Of a DNA stretch of 64,000 bases, positions 34,779 through 42,573 are shown piece after piece; the stretch's first letter is position 1; every line of letters begins with the position of its first letter. Under the pieces are notes generated by a model. That model was not told where the DNA came from and did not search any database. It saw nothing but the letters and a program-made list of their open reading frames with translations. This stretch comes from Streptomyces plumbidurans (GTDB lineage: Bacteria > Actinomycetota > Actinomycetes > Streptomycetales > Streptomycetaceae). The stretch spans positions 1-64,000 of the forward strand of contig NZ_JAFJSY010000059.1 of assembly GCF_019857225.1 (NCBI RefSeq), in the 5' to 3' direction. A program made the translations under genes and the position numbers.

Positions 34779-36161
34779 TCACATCTCGAACGACTCGTGA
34801 TGGATGCGGCGGGCGGGCACTCCCGCTCCGCGCAGTGCTTCGTACACGGTCTGCGCGAAGCCGGCCGGCCCGCACATGAACACGTCGTGCTTGTCGATGT
34901 CGGGCAGCTTCTGCTTCAGCCGCTCCGCCGAGATGTCGGGGCGCTCCCCGTCGGGGCTGTTGACCGCGTACATCAGCCGCGCCCCCCGGTCGTCCGCGAT
35001 CGCGGCCAGCTCGTCCCAAAGAGCCAGGTCCTGCGTGGTGTTGGCCCGGTAGAGCAGCGTGATGTCGCCGGACGCGCCGGGCAGCGTCTCGAACAGCGCC
35101 CGCATCGGCGTGATGCCGACGCCGCCCGCGACCAGCAGCACCTTGCCGCGGCTGCGCCGCTGCGCGGTCATCGCGCCGTAGGGTCCCTCGGCCCACACCC
35201 TGGTGCCGGGTGTCAACTCGCGCAGCCGGGCGCTGTGGTCGCCGATCGCCTTCACGGTGATCCGCAGCACGTCGGGGCGGGGCGCCGCCGACAGCGAGTA
35301 CGGGTGGGAGCTGAACCGCATGCCCGGGGCGAGGAACCGCCAGCGGAAGAACTGCCCCGCCTCGGCGCCCATCCGGTGCAGCTTGCGCCCGCCGATCAGC
35401 ACCGACACGATGCCCGGCGTCTCCTCGATGACCGCCTCGACCCGCATGCGGTGACGCAGGTTGAGCCGGATCGGCGTGAGGATGCGGTACCAGACCACCA
35501 GCGCGGTGACGATGCCGTAGAGGGCGTACCAGAAGGTCTTCGCCATCGGCTCGACCGCGAAGTCGTTGCCGGTGGTGATCTGGTGCCAGAACGTCAGGAA
35601 CACGGCCGCGTACGTCAGCAGATGGACGTGGTACCAGGTGTCGTACGGCAGCCGGCGGCGGACCGGGGCGATCGACGTCAGCCCGATGAGCACGAACAGG
35701 CCCGCGCCGATGGCCGCCTTGCCCATGTCCGGCAGCTGGTTGATGGAGTCGATCGTCTGCTGGACGATGTCGCCGAGCGACTTGCCGGCCTGCAGCGCGT
35801 AGCCCCACATGGTGAGGAAGACGTGCGCGACGATCAGGCTGAGCGTGTAGCGGCCGCTCATCGCGTGCCAGCGGGCCACCCGGTCGGAGCCGACGCGCCG
35901 TTCCAGCGCGGGCACGCGCGCCATCTGCAGTACCACGAGCGCCATCAGATAGCCGGCCAACAGGCCGGTGATCCGGCCCGCGTTGAGGATCTTGCCGTTG
36001 TTGTCGGCGATGGACGGCGTGTTGTGCCACCACAGCCACAGCACACCGACCGCGCCGGCTCCCACGGCCAGCAACAGAGCGGTCGCCGGGGAGCGGCGCG
36101 GACGGATGCGGCGCATCGTCTGGCGGCGGGCGGCGCGGCCGCCTGCGAGCGTGGTGGTCAC
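34779..36161 (-). CDS. Ferric-reductase-like transmembrane oxidoreductase
   Basis: 460 residues, GTG at 36161 after GGAGG. An N-terminal membrane part of about six segments carries the heme-binding type His residues (ARWHAMSGRYTLSLIVAHVF; YHVHLLTYAAVFLTFWHQ). It is followed by a cytoplasmic FAD domain (SSHPYSLSAAP) and NAD(P) domain (VAGGVGITPMRALFE, VFMCGPAGFAQTVYEALRG). It should move electrons from NAD(P)H through FAD and heme across the membrane, as in ferric reductases and NADPH oxidases. The paralogue at 36712 shares the layout. Confidence 0.9.
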   Translation of the reverse strand: MTTTLAGGRAARRQTMRRIRPRRSPATALLLAVGAGAVGVLWLWWHNTPSIADNNGKILNAGRITGLLAGYLMALVVLQMARVPALERRVGSDRVARWHAMSGRYTLSLIVAHVFLTMWGYALQAGKSLGDIVQQTIDSINQLPDMGKAAIGAGLFVLIGLTSIAPVRRRLPYDTWYHVHLLTYAAVFLTFWHQITTGNDFAVEPMAKTFWYALYGIVTALVVWYRILTPIRLNLRHRMRVEAVIEETPGIVSVLIGGRKLHRMGAEAGQFFRWRFLAPGMRFSSHPYSLSAAPRPDVLRITVKAIGDHSARLRELTPGTRVWAEGPYGAMTAQRRSRGKVLLVAGGVGITPMRALFETLPGASGDITLLYRANTTQDLALWDELAAIADDRGARLMYAVNSPDGERPDISAERLKQKLPDIDKHDVFMCGPAGFAQTVYEALRGAGVPARRIHHESFEM

Positions 36162-36236
36162 TGTTCCTCCGGGGCGGGCACAAGGGGGTTGGCGTGGTCC
36201 CTTGGCCCTGGAATACGTGCCGGGGCGCAGGAGTGT

Positions 36237-36701
36237 TCAGCCGCGTGCCGAGTCGAGTGCGGACTGGAGTGACTGGCGGTAACCGTCACTCGTGTACGTG
36301 GCGCCCGAGACCGTGTCGATGTCCGCGCTCTGCGCCTGCAGCGCCTCGCTGCGCAGCCGTGGCAGGGCGAAGCTGTTGATCTCCTGGTCGCGTGGGTTCT
36401 CCGTCGGGTAGGTGACGGCGGTGACCTCGGTGAGCCTTCCGTTCTTGACCGTGATGCGCACCTGGACGGGACCCCACCGGGTCTGGACCGTGTCGCCGGT
36501 GGTGGTCTTCGTGCCGGTGACCGCGCCGCCGGAGGCCCCCGCGCCGGAGCTGCCGGAGCTGCCGGAGGGCGCGGGCACCGCCAGGCCCACATTCGGTGTG
36601 GAGTGCGGCTTCAGCGACAGCAGCAGCACCGCCCCGCAGACGGTGGCGGCACTCGCCAGCACGATGCGGCGCAGCGGACGGTTCTTCTTCAACGCGTGCA
36701 C
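36237..36701 (-). CDS. Membrane-anchored FMN-binding protein (single domain)
   Basis: 154 residues from the GTG at 36701, ten bases after the preceding reductase stop. Anchor about 12-30 (RIVLASAATVCGAVLLLSL), a Ser/Gly linker, and one FMN-binding domain (about 68-152) with ApbE target DTVSGATYTS (Thr135). It is related to each half of the 33931 protein. Extracytoplasmic FMN carrier for the reductase encoded immediately upstream. Confidence 0.88.
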   Translation of the reverse strand: MHALKKNRPLRRIVLASAATVCGAVLLLSLKPHSTPNVGLAVPAPSGSSGSSGAGASGGAVTGTKTTTGDTVQTRWGPVQVRITVKNGRLTEVTAVTYPTENPRDQEINSFALPRLRSEALQAQSADIDTVSGATYTSDGYRQSLQSALDSARG

Positions 36702-36711
36702 GGGCACCGCC

Positions 36712-38064
36712 TCACAGCTCGAACGACTCGTGGTGGATACGACGGTCGGGGACGCCGGCGGCGCGCAGCGCCTCGTACAGATCACGGGCGAAACCGTGCG
36801 GGCCGCAGAGGTAGACGTCGTGCCCTGCCAGGTCCGGGAAGTTCGCGCGCAGCGATTCCGCCGTCAGGCTCGGGCGGCTGCCGTCCGGCCCGTTGAGCGC
36901 GTAGCGCACCTGCGCCCCGCGCCAGCGCGCGATCGCCTCCAACTCCCCGCCCAGGGCGAGGTCTTCGGCCGTGCGCGCCCGGTAGAGCAGCGTGACCTCG
37001 CCGGGCAGCGTCTCGAACAGGGCCCGCAGCGGGGTGATGCCGACACCGCCCGCGATCAGCAGCGACTTCGGCGCGGTCCGCCGGTCCGCGGTCAGCGAGC
37101 CGTACGGGCCCTCCGCCCACACGCGGGTGCCCGGCCGCAGCATGGAGACGGCCGCGCTGTGGTCGCCGAGCGCCTTGACCGTGATCCGCATCAGGTCGCG
37201 GCGCGGCGGCGCCGACAGCGAGTACGGCGTCGACGTCCAGCCCAGGCCCTCGCCGAGGAACCGCCAGCGGAAGAACTGCCCGGCCCGCACGTCGAGTTGG
37301 TCCAGCCCGCGACCCCGCACGACGACCGAGAACACGCCCGGTGCCTCCTTGTGCACCGACTCGACCCGCAGCCGGTGCCGCAGGTTCAGCCGCACCGGCT
37401 CCAGCACCCGGAACCACAGCACCAGGGCCGCGACACCGAGGTAGAGCGCGTACCAGGCGGCCGTGGCGCCGGCGTGACCGTTGAACTCGTTGCCGAGCGT
37501 CAGCTGGTGGAAGAAGGCCAGGAAGACGGCGACGTAGGTGAGCAGATGGACGTAGTACCAGAACTCGTGGCTGATGCGGCGGCGCGCGGCCCGGGCCGAG
37601 GTGATGCCGACCGCGAACAGGATCAGCGTGCCGAAGGTCGCCTTCAGCATGTCCGGGTAGTCCAGGACCACGGTGGTCGTCTCGTGCCAGATCGAGACGC
37701 TGTCCTGGGCGGCGTACCCGAGCAGGATCAGCACGATGTGCGCGACCAGCAGGCAGACCGTGTAGCGGCCGGCCATCGCGTGCCAGCGGGCCACCCGGTC
37801 GGAGCCGATACGCCGTTCCAGCACGGGCACCCGCGCCATCAGGCCGACCAGCACCGCGCAGGCGTACCCGCACAGCAGCCCGGCGAGCCGCCCGGCCCCG
37901 GTCAGCCAGCCGGCCGCGCCGACCACCGACGTGGTGTCCGTCCACCACAGGGCGAGCACGGCGGCCGCCCCAACCCACAGCAGCGTCAGCACACCGCCCG
38001 CGGGGGAGCGCCGAGGAGCCGGCACCACCGCAGGTGCCGCCCGTCGCTCGTACACGGTGGTCAT
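36712..38064 (-). CDS. Ferric-reductase-like transmembrane oxidoreductase (first of operon)
   Basis: 450 residues from the ATG at 38064, preceded by GAAAGGACG. It has the same architecture as 34779: membrane heme domain (ARWHAMAGRYTVCLLVAHIV; YYVHLLTYVAVFLAFFHQ), FAD domain (TSTPYSLSAPP) and NAD(P) domain (IAGGVGITPLRALFE, VYLCGPHGFARDLYEALRA). The shared C-terminal HHESFE(L/M) shows the two are recent paralogues. It heads the minus-strand operon facing the two-component system across a 149-bp intergenic region. Confidence 0.9.
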   Translation of the reverse strand: MTTVYERRAAPAVVPAPRRSPAGGVLTLLWVGAAAVLALWWTDTTSVVGAAGWLTGAGRLAGLLCGYACAVLVGLMARVPVLERRIGSDRVARWHAMAGRYTVCLLVAHIVLILLGYAAQDSVSIWHETTTVVLDYPDMLKATFGTLILFAVGITSARAARRRISHEFWYYVHLLTYVAVFLAFFHQLTLGNEFNGHAGATAAWYALYLGVAALVLWFRVLEPVRLNLRHRLRVESVHKEAPGVFSVVVRGRGLDQLDVRAGQFFRWRFLGEGLGWTSTPYSLSAPPRRDLMRITVKALGDHSAAVSMLRPGTRVWAEGPYGSLTADRRTAPKSLLIAGGVGITPLRALFETLPGEVTLLYRARTAEDLALGGELEAIARWRGAQVRYALNGPDGSRPSLTAESLRANFPDLAGHDVYLCGPHGFARDLYEALRAAGVPDRRIHHESFEL

Positions 38065-38110
38065 ATGTACGTCCTTTCGCATGTTCCGGACGCAACTGTG
38101 CAGGGCGAAC

Positions 38111-38165
38111 CTCTCAGCAAGCTCTGAAACCGACCCCCCTGAGCGCACTCAGAGAAAACTCAGAG
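38111..38165. promoter_or_regulatory. 11-bp-period direct repeats between reductase operon and RR/HK genes
   Basis: CTCAGAG at 38148-38154 and again at 38159-38165, AAAA between them. A weaker pair CTCTCA (38111-38116) and CTCTGA (38122-38127) has the same 11-bp period. One helical turn spacing of direct repeats is typical of OmpR-family response regulators, so these are candidate sites for the adjacent regulator. Confidence 0.6.
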
Positions 38166-38213
38166 CATCACCGGGCCCGCACCGCGCCCGCGAGGGGTGA
38201 TCCTGGAAGGGCG

Positions 38214-38954
38214 ATGAACACCACCCGCTCCGGCCGCCCCGCTCTGACCCGCCCCGACGGCACCCCGCTGCGCGTCCTCGTCGTCGACGACGACCCGGAC
38301 CTCGCCGAGGTGCTGTGCGGCGCCCTGCGCTACGAGGGCTGGCGGGTCCACTCGGCGGGCGACGGCGCCGCCGCCCTGGCCGAGGCGCGGGAGCTGATGC
38401 CCGACGCCGTCGTCCTGGACGTGATGCTCCCGGACACCGACGGCTTCACCGTGCTGCGCTCTCTTCACACCGTGAAACCGGATGTCTGCGTGCTGTTCCT
38501 GACCGCGCGGGACGCGGTGGAGGACCGGATCGCGGGCATCACCGCGGGCGGCGACGACTACGTCACCAAGCCCTTCAGCCTGGAGGAGGTCGTCGCCCGG
38601 CTCCGCGGCCTGCTGCGCCGCGCCGGCATGGCCCGCCAGCAGGAGGAGGGACCGCGGCTGATCGTGGGCGACCTCGTCATGGACGAGGATGCGCGCGAGG
38701 TGGCCCGCGCGGGAGAGTTGATCGAGCTGTCCCCGACCGAGTTCGAACTGCTCCGCTTCCTGATGCGCAACCCCCGGCGCGTCCTGAGCAAGACGCAGAT
38801 CCTCGACCGGGTGTGGTCCTACGACTTCGGCGGCCGGGCCCACGTCGTCGAGCTGTACATCTCGTATCTGCGCAAGAAGGTGGACGCGGGCCGGGAGCCG
38901 ATGATCCACACGGTGCGGGGATCCGGATACGTGCTCAAGCCGGTGTCCCCGTGA
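38214..38954 (+). CDS. OmpR-family response regulator
   Basis: 246 residues from the ATG at 38214. Receiver domain with acidic pocket VVDDDPD, phospho-acceptor Asp69 (VVLDVMLPDTDGF), Thr in LFLTARD and Lys in YVTKPFS. OmpR winged helix about 150-245 (ELSPTEFELLRFLMRNP, DFGGRAHVVELYISYLRKKV). It is coupled to the kinase by a GTGA overlap and diverges from the ferric-reductase/FMN operon, which is its likely target together with its own promoter. Confidence 0.94.
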   Translation: MNTTRSGRPALTRPDGTPLRVLVVDDDPDLAEVLCGALRYEGWRVHSAGDGAAALAEARELMPDAVVLDVMLPDTDGFTVLRSLHTVKPDVCVLFLTARDAVEDRIAGITAGGDDYVTKPFSLEEVVARLRGLLRRAGMARQQEEGPRLIVGDLVMDEDAREVARAGELIELSPTEFELLRFLMRNPRRVLSKTQILDRVWSYDFGGRAHVVELYISYLRKKVDAGREPMIHTVRGSGYVLKPVSP

Positions 38955-40408
38955 GGCTCCGCCCGCGCCGTCTGCCGCGGCCGCGCACGCTCCGGGCCCG
39001 CCTCACCGTCGGTCTGGTGGTGCTCCTCGCGATCAGCTGTGCCGCGGTCGGCCTGGCCGCCGTGTTCGAGCTGAACGGCTTCTTGACCAGCCGCCTCGAC
39101 GAGCAGCTGGCCGAGACGGGCAACCGGTTCGCCGTGAGCCTCGAACACGGCGGCAGCCTGCCGGACGATCACGACGGCGACGAGCACGGGGACGACCGCA
39201 GACAGGCCACCAGCACCTTCGGCGCCCGCCTGGTCGGCTCCACGGTCACCTCGGCGGCGGTCGTCCGCCCCACCGGCATCGTCCACATCACCCCCACACC
39301 GCACGACAGCAAGGAACTCGCGGGCGTTCCGGTCGACGGCAGGGGTCACACCGTCGAGCTCTCCGCCCTGGACCACTACCGCGTGACGGCCACCCGGGGT
39401 CACGACGGCGACGTCCTGCTCACCGGGCTGCCCCTGGAGCCGGTGGAGGCCACCGTCCACCGCCTCGAACTGGTCGCCGCGATCGTGTTCGGCGCCGCCC
39501 TCACCCTCACCGGTGTCGCGGGCGCCCTGTGGGTGCGCTGGTCGCTCAGGCCGCTGAGCCGGGTCGCCGCGACCGCCGCCCGGGTCAGCGAACTCCCGCT
39601 GGCCAGCGGCGAGGTGGCCCTGCCGCCGCGCGCCCCCGAGTCCGACCCGCGCAGCGAGGTGGGCCGGGTCGCCGGTGCCTTCAACCGGATGCTGGGCCAT
39701 GTCGAGGACGCGCTGACCAAGCGGCACGCCAGCGAGGAGCGGCTGCGCAGCTTCGCCGCCGACGCCAGCCACGAACTGCGTACGCCGGTCGCCTCGGTGC
39801 GCGGACACGCTGAGCTGGCCCTGCTGCACCCGGGCCCCGTGCCGCCGGAGATCACCCGCGCCCTCGAACGCATCGCCGCCGAGTCCGGCCGTATGGGGGC
39901 GATGGTCGACGACCTGCTGCTCCTGGCCCGGCTGGACGCGGGGCGACCCCTGGAACGCCGCCCGGTCGACCTGACGCGGTTGGTCCTCGACGCCGTCACC
40001 GACGCCCGGGCGACCGGCCCCGGTCACCGCTGGACCCTGGAGCTGCCGAACGAGCCGGTCACGGTCACCGGTGACGAGCACCGGCTGCATCAGGTGCTGG
40101 CCAATCTGCTCGCCAACGCGCGCGTGCACACCCCGGCCGGCACCAAGGTCACGGTGTCCCTGGAGACGCACGGCACCTCGGCCGTGCTCACCGTGCACGA
40201 CGACGGCCCGGGCGTCCCCGACGACATCCGGCCCGGCGTCTTCGAACGCTTCACCCGGGCCGACCGCCGCCGCACCGACGCCCCCGGCGCGGGCGCGGGA
40301 CTCGGGCTGTCGATCGTGGCGGCGGTGACGGAGGCGCACGGGGGCAGCGTCGGACTGGAGAGCCGCCCGGGTTCGACCACCTTCACCGTGCGGCTCAGTA
40401 CCGCGTGA
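38951..40408 (+). CDS. Sensor histidine kinase of the redox-module two-component system
   Basis: 485 residues, GTG at 38951. TM1 about 18-40 and TM2 about 173-195 enclose an extracytoplasmic sensor of about 130 residues that holds an acidic/His run (DDHDGDEHGDD, 72-82), suggesting metal binding. HAMP about 196-250; HisKA with His274 (ADASHELRTPVASVRG); HATPase boxes LANLLANARVHTP, VHDDGPGVPDD, FERFTRAD and GAGLGLSIVAAV. The stop lies 14 bp inside the convergent L,D-transpeptidase gene. It probably senses metal or a redox cue for the adjacent reductases; the ligand is inference. Confidence 0.92.
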   Translation: MRLRPRRLPRPRTLRARLTVGLVVLLAISCAAVGLAAVFELNGFLTSRLDEQLAETGNRFAVSLEHGGSLPDDHDGDEHGDDRRQATSTFGARLVGSTVTSAAVVRPTGIVHITPTPHDSKELAGVPVDGRGHTVELSALDHYRVTATRGHDGDVLLTGLPLEPVEATVHRLELVAAIVFGAALTLTGVAGALWVRWSLRPLSRVAATAARVSELPLASGEVALPPRAPESDPRSEVGRVAGAFNRMLGHVEDALTKRHASEERLRSFAADASHELRTPVASVRGHAELALLHPGPVPPEITRALERIAAESGRMGAMVDDLLLLARLDAGRPLERRPVDLTRLVLDAVTDARATGPGHRWTLELPNEPVTVTGDEHRLHQVLANLLANARVHTPAGTKVTVSLETHGTSAVLTVHDDGPGVPDDIRPGVFERFTRADRRRTDAPGAGAGLGLSIVAAVTEAHGGSVGLESRPGSTTFTVRLSTA

Positions 40409-41129
40409 TCGCGGTGCTCCCGCCCGCCGTACCGATCGCCATGTGCGGTGCCCGGCCGGGGCGGGCCCAGGTGAGGATTTTGCGCATCGGGTCGGCCGGT
40501 ACGGACACACAACCGGCCGTCGCCCCGCGGCCGTTGACGTGGAGGAAGATCCCGGCCCCGCGGCCGTGCACTCTGCGGTGGTAGTTGAAGCCGATGACGA
40601 GCGCGTACGCGTACTGCGTCGGATACGCGACCAGATGCTCCGACTCCGAGGCGCGGCAGTCGGCCGGGCGCGGCTCGGTCCAGCGGTTGTAGGAGCGGGA
40701 GGCGTTGTCCTCGCACCACCATGAACTCTGGTGCACACGGCGGTACTTGTAGGACGTCCCGGAGGGTGCGGCCTTGATGCCGAAGGCGAAGGGAAGGTCG
40801 TACAGGCCGGTGGGGGTCGTGTCGGTGCTCTGCTTGCGGGAGGCGCCCTCCACCAGCCCCTTCGCCCCGAACCGGGCGGACGCCGAGCCCGTCTTCACCC
40901 AGTGCCCGCCCTGCCGGTCCCACCAGGTGACCGTGCCGGTCGTCGAGCCCCGGCCCGGCGCCACGGCGGTGATCAGCTGCGTACCGCCACCGGTGTCGGC
41001 CATACGGGCGGGCAGCGGGGCGCTCGCGGCCGAGGGCGCCGCGGGGGAGGAGGCCGACGCGGACGGTACGGCGCCGAGCACCAGGGCGGAGGCGGACGCC
41101 AGGGCGCCCGCGGCGACAGCGGTTCGCAT
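40395..41129 (-). CDS. L,D-transpeptidase (YkuD) family protein, secreted
   Basis: 244 residues. Signal peptide about 1-27 (AVAAGALASASALVLGAVPS). The catalytic motif HVNGRGATAGCVSVP (His197, Cys207) is the YkuD signature. Upstream, STDTTPTGLYDLPFAFGI is typical of the family. It would make 3-3 crosslinks in peptidoglycan or act as a related secreted transferase. The 3' end overlaps the convergent kinase gene by 14 bp. Confidence 0.88.
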   Translation of the reverse strand: MRTAVAAGALASASALVLGAVPSASASSPAAPSAASAPLPARMADTGGGTQLITAVAPGRGSTTGTVTWWDRQGGHWVKTGSASARFGAKGLVEGASRKQSTDTTPTGLYDLPFAFGIKAAPSGTSYKYRRVHQSSWWCEDNASRSYNRWTEPRPADCRASESEHLVAYPTQYAYALVIGFNYHRRVHGRGAGIFLHVNGRGATAGCVSVPADPMRKILTWARPGRAPHMAIGTAGGSTAITRY

Positions 41130-41132
41130 GGC

Positions 41133-41720
41133 TCAGACCGTAGACGGCGGCAGCGGCAACGGCAGCCCGGGTAGGCCGTCCAGGCTCGTCGCGACATGCT
41201 CCTTCTTGGTGAAGTACGCGCTGAGCGAGGCGTCGTCCTCCCGCGCGAAGCGCTTGGCGTGCAGGTCACGGTCCTCGTCGTACGTCATGAAGGGGACCGC
41301 GTAGCCGCAGGTGTCGCGGATGAGCTCGGCGGTCACGACGATGATCGCGCGCAGGCCGTGCCCGTAGGCGTCGATGTCCGGGAAACGGGCGAGCAGTTCG
41401 CCGAAGCGGGGGTCGTCGCGGAAGACCGGCTCGCCGCGGCCGTGGACGCGCACGATGTTCGGCGGGCCCTGGAAGGCGCACCACATCAGGGTGATCCGGC
41501 CGTTCTCCCGCAGATGTGCGATCGTCTCGGCGTTGGATCCGGCGAAGTCCAGATAGGCCACGGTGCGTTCGTCGAGCACCGCGAAGGAGCCCTTGAGGCC
41601 CTTGGGGGAGAGGTTGACCGTGCCGTCGTCGGACAGGGGCGCGGTCGCCGTGAAGAAAAGGGGCTGCTCCTCGATGAAGGTCCGCAGCCTGCCGTCGATG
41701 CCCTCGTAAGTTTTTCCCAC
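41133..41720 (-). CDS. Pyridoxamine 5'-phosphate oxidase family protein
   Basis: 195 residues, GTG at 41720. A split-barrel flavin-binding fold is visible: FFTATAPLSDDGTVNLSPKG, RTVAYLDFAGSNAETIAHLR, RITLMWCAFQGPPNIVRVHG and the C-terminal GYAVPFMTYDEDR. It belongs to the PPOX-like/FMN or F420-binding proteins rather than true PdxH. The substrate is unknown. Its stop is 3 bp from the transpeptidase start, so the two may be co-transcribed. Confidence 0.85.
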   Translation of the reverse strand: MGKTYEGIDGRLRTFIEEQPLFFTATAPLSDDGTVNLSPKGLKGSFAVLDERTVAYLDFAGSNAETIAHLRENGRITLMWCAFQGPPNIVRVHGRGEPVFRDDPRFGELLARFPDIDAYGHGLRAIIVVTAELIRDTCGYAVPFMTYDEDRDLHAKRFAREDDASLSAYFTKKEHVATSLDGLPGLPLPLPPSTV

Positions 41721-41841
41721 GCTCGGCGATTATCCGCGCAAGTCTTTCGTCTGTCTAATGAATTACGGGACCCACAGCCCGGACCCCGGCCGTGGCCACC
41801 CCGGCCGGCGTTTCATCGGGGCGGCCACAGCGCCTGTCACC

Positions 41842-42294
41842 TCACTTGGTGAGCGTGCAGGCGGCCAGGGAGTCCAGGCCGGTCGGCTTCTCTGCGGTGC
41901 GGCCGATGGCGGTGGCGATGCGGTTGACGGTGGAGATCCGTTTGTCCTTGAGGGGGCCGAGGATGGCGTTCTGGACGAAGTTGGGTCCGCCCTGGCCGAC
42001 GGTGGATTGCAGCCGTTTGTCGGCCTCGTCGATCTGGGTCTGCAGGAGGGCGAGGTTGCGGTCGACCTCGGCCTTGGCGGAGGCGGGGATCTCCGGGAGC
42101 TGGGAGGCGACGTCCGGGCAGGTGATGGTGCCGGGGGACGCGGCCAGGGTGCGGGCGCCGTCGTCCCCGTTGTTCTTGGACGGCGTTCCGGCGAGGGCGG
42201 TACCGGCGATCACCGCACCGGACAGCGCCACCGCGGCGGCGCCGCCGATGAGCGCGACACGACGCTTGTTGTACTTCGGAAGAGCCCTGGACAT
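41842..42294 (-). CDS. Small secreted protein, unknown
   Basis: 150 residues. A clear signal peptide (about 12-36, RVALIGGAAAVALSGAVIAG) precedes a short helical mature protein with two Cys (TITCPDVASQLPEIP; SLAACTLTK at the C-terminus) that could form one disulfide. Not recognised. The helical middle (about 60-130) has no obvious motif. It diverges from argH. Confidence 0.72.
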   Translation of the reverse strand: MSRALPKYNKRRVALIGGAAAVALSGAVIAGTALAGTPSKNNGDDGARTLAASPGTITCPDVASQLPEIPASAKAEVDRNLALLQTQIDEADKRLQSTVGQGGPNFVQNAILGPLKDKRISTVNRIATAIGRTAEKPTGLDSLAACTLTK

Positions 42295-42422
42295 GCGGAT
42301 GCCTCACTCGGGTCTGGAGTGACGGGTGCGTCACTGCTGTGTGGCCGGTGTGCACAACGCGGCGCCTGCGTTCACGGCAGAAGTACGAGAAAGCGGTTGC
42401 TGGCGTTCAAGCGCCTCCCCGA

Positions 42423-42460
42423 TTGACGATTCATGCAGAGCACTGCATACTCATGCATGT
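42423..42460 (+). promoter_or_regulatory. argH promoter with ARG box
   Basis: TTGACG (42423-42428) and CATACT (42446-42451) are 17 bp apart. TCATGCAGAGCACTGCAT and the following ACTCATGCATGT give three ATGCA-type half-sites overlapping the -10, like the argC control region. Bound ArgR would block the promoter. Confidence 0.7.
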
Positions 42461-42573
42461 CAGGGTGACGTGCACGGGCATAGCCTGACGGCGACCCGGC
42501 CCGACCGAACCCGCCGGGCCCGGCCCGGTCCCTCTGGTCCGACACCGGCCAACTCTCCTGAGGAGCAGCGCAA

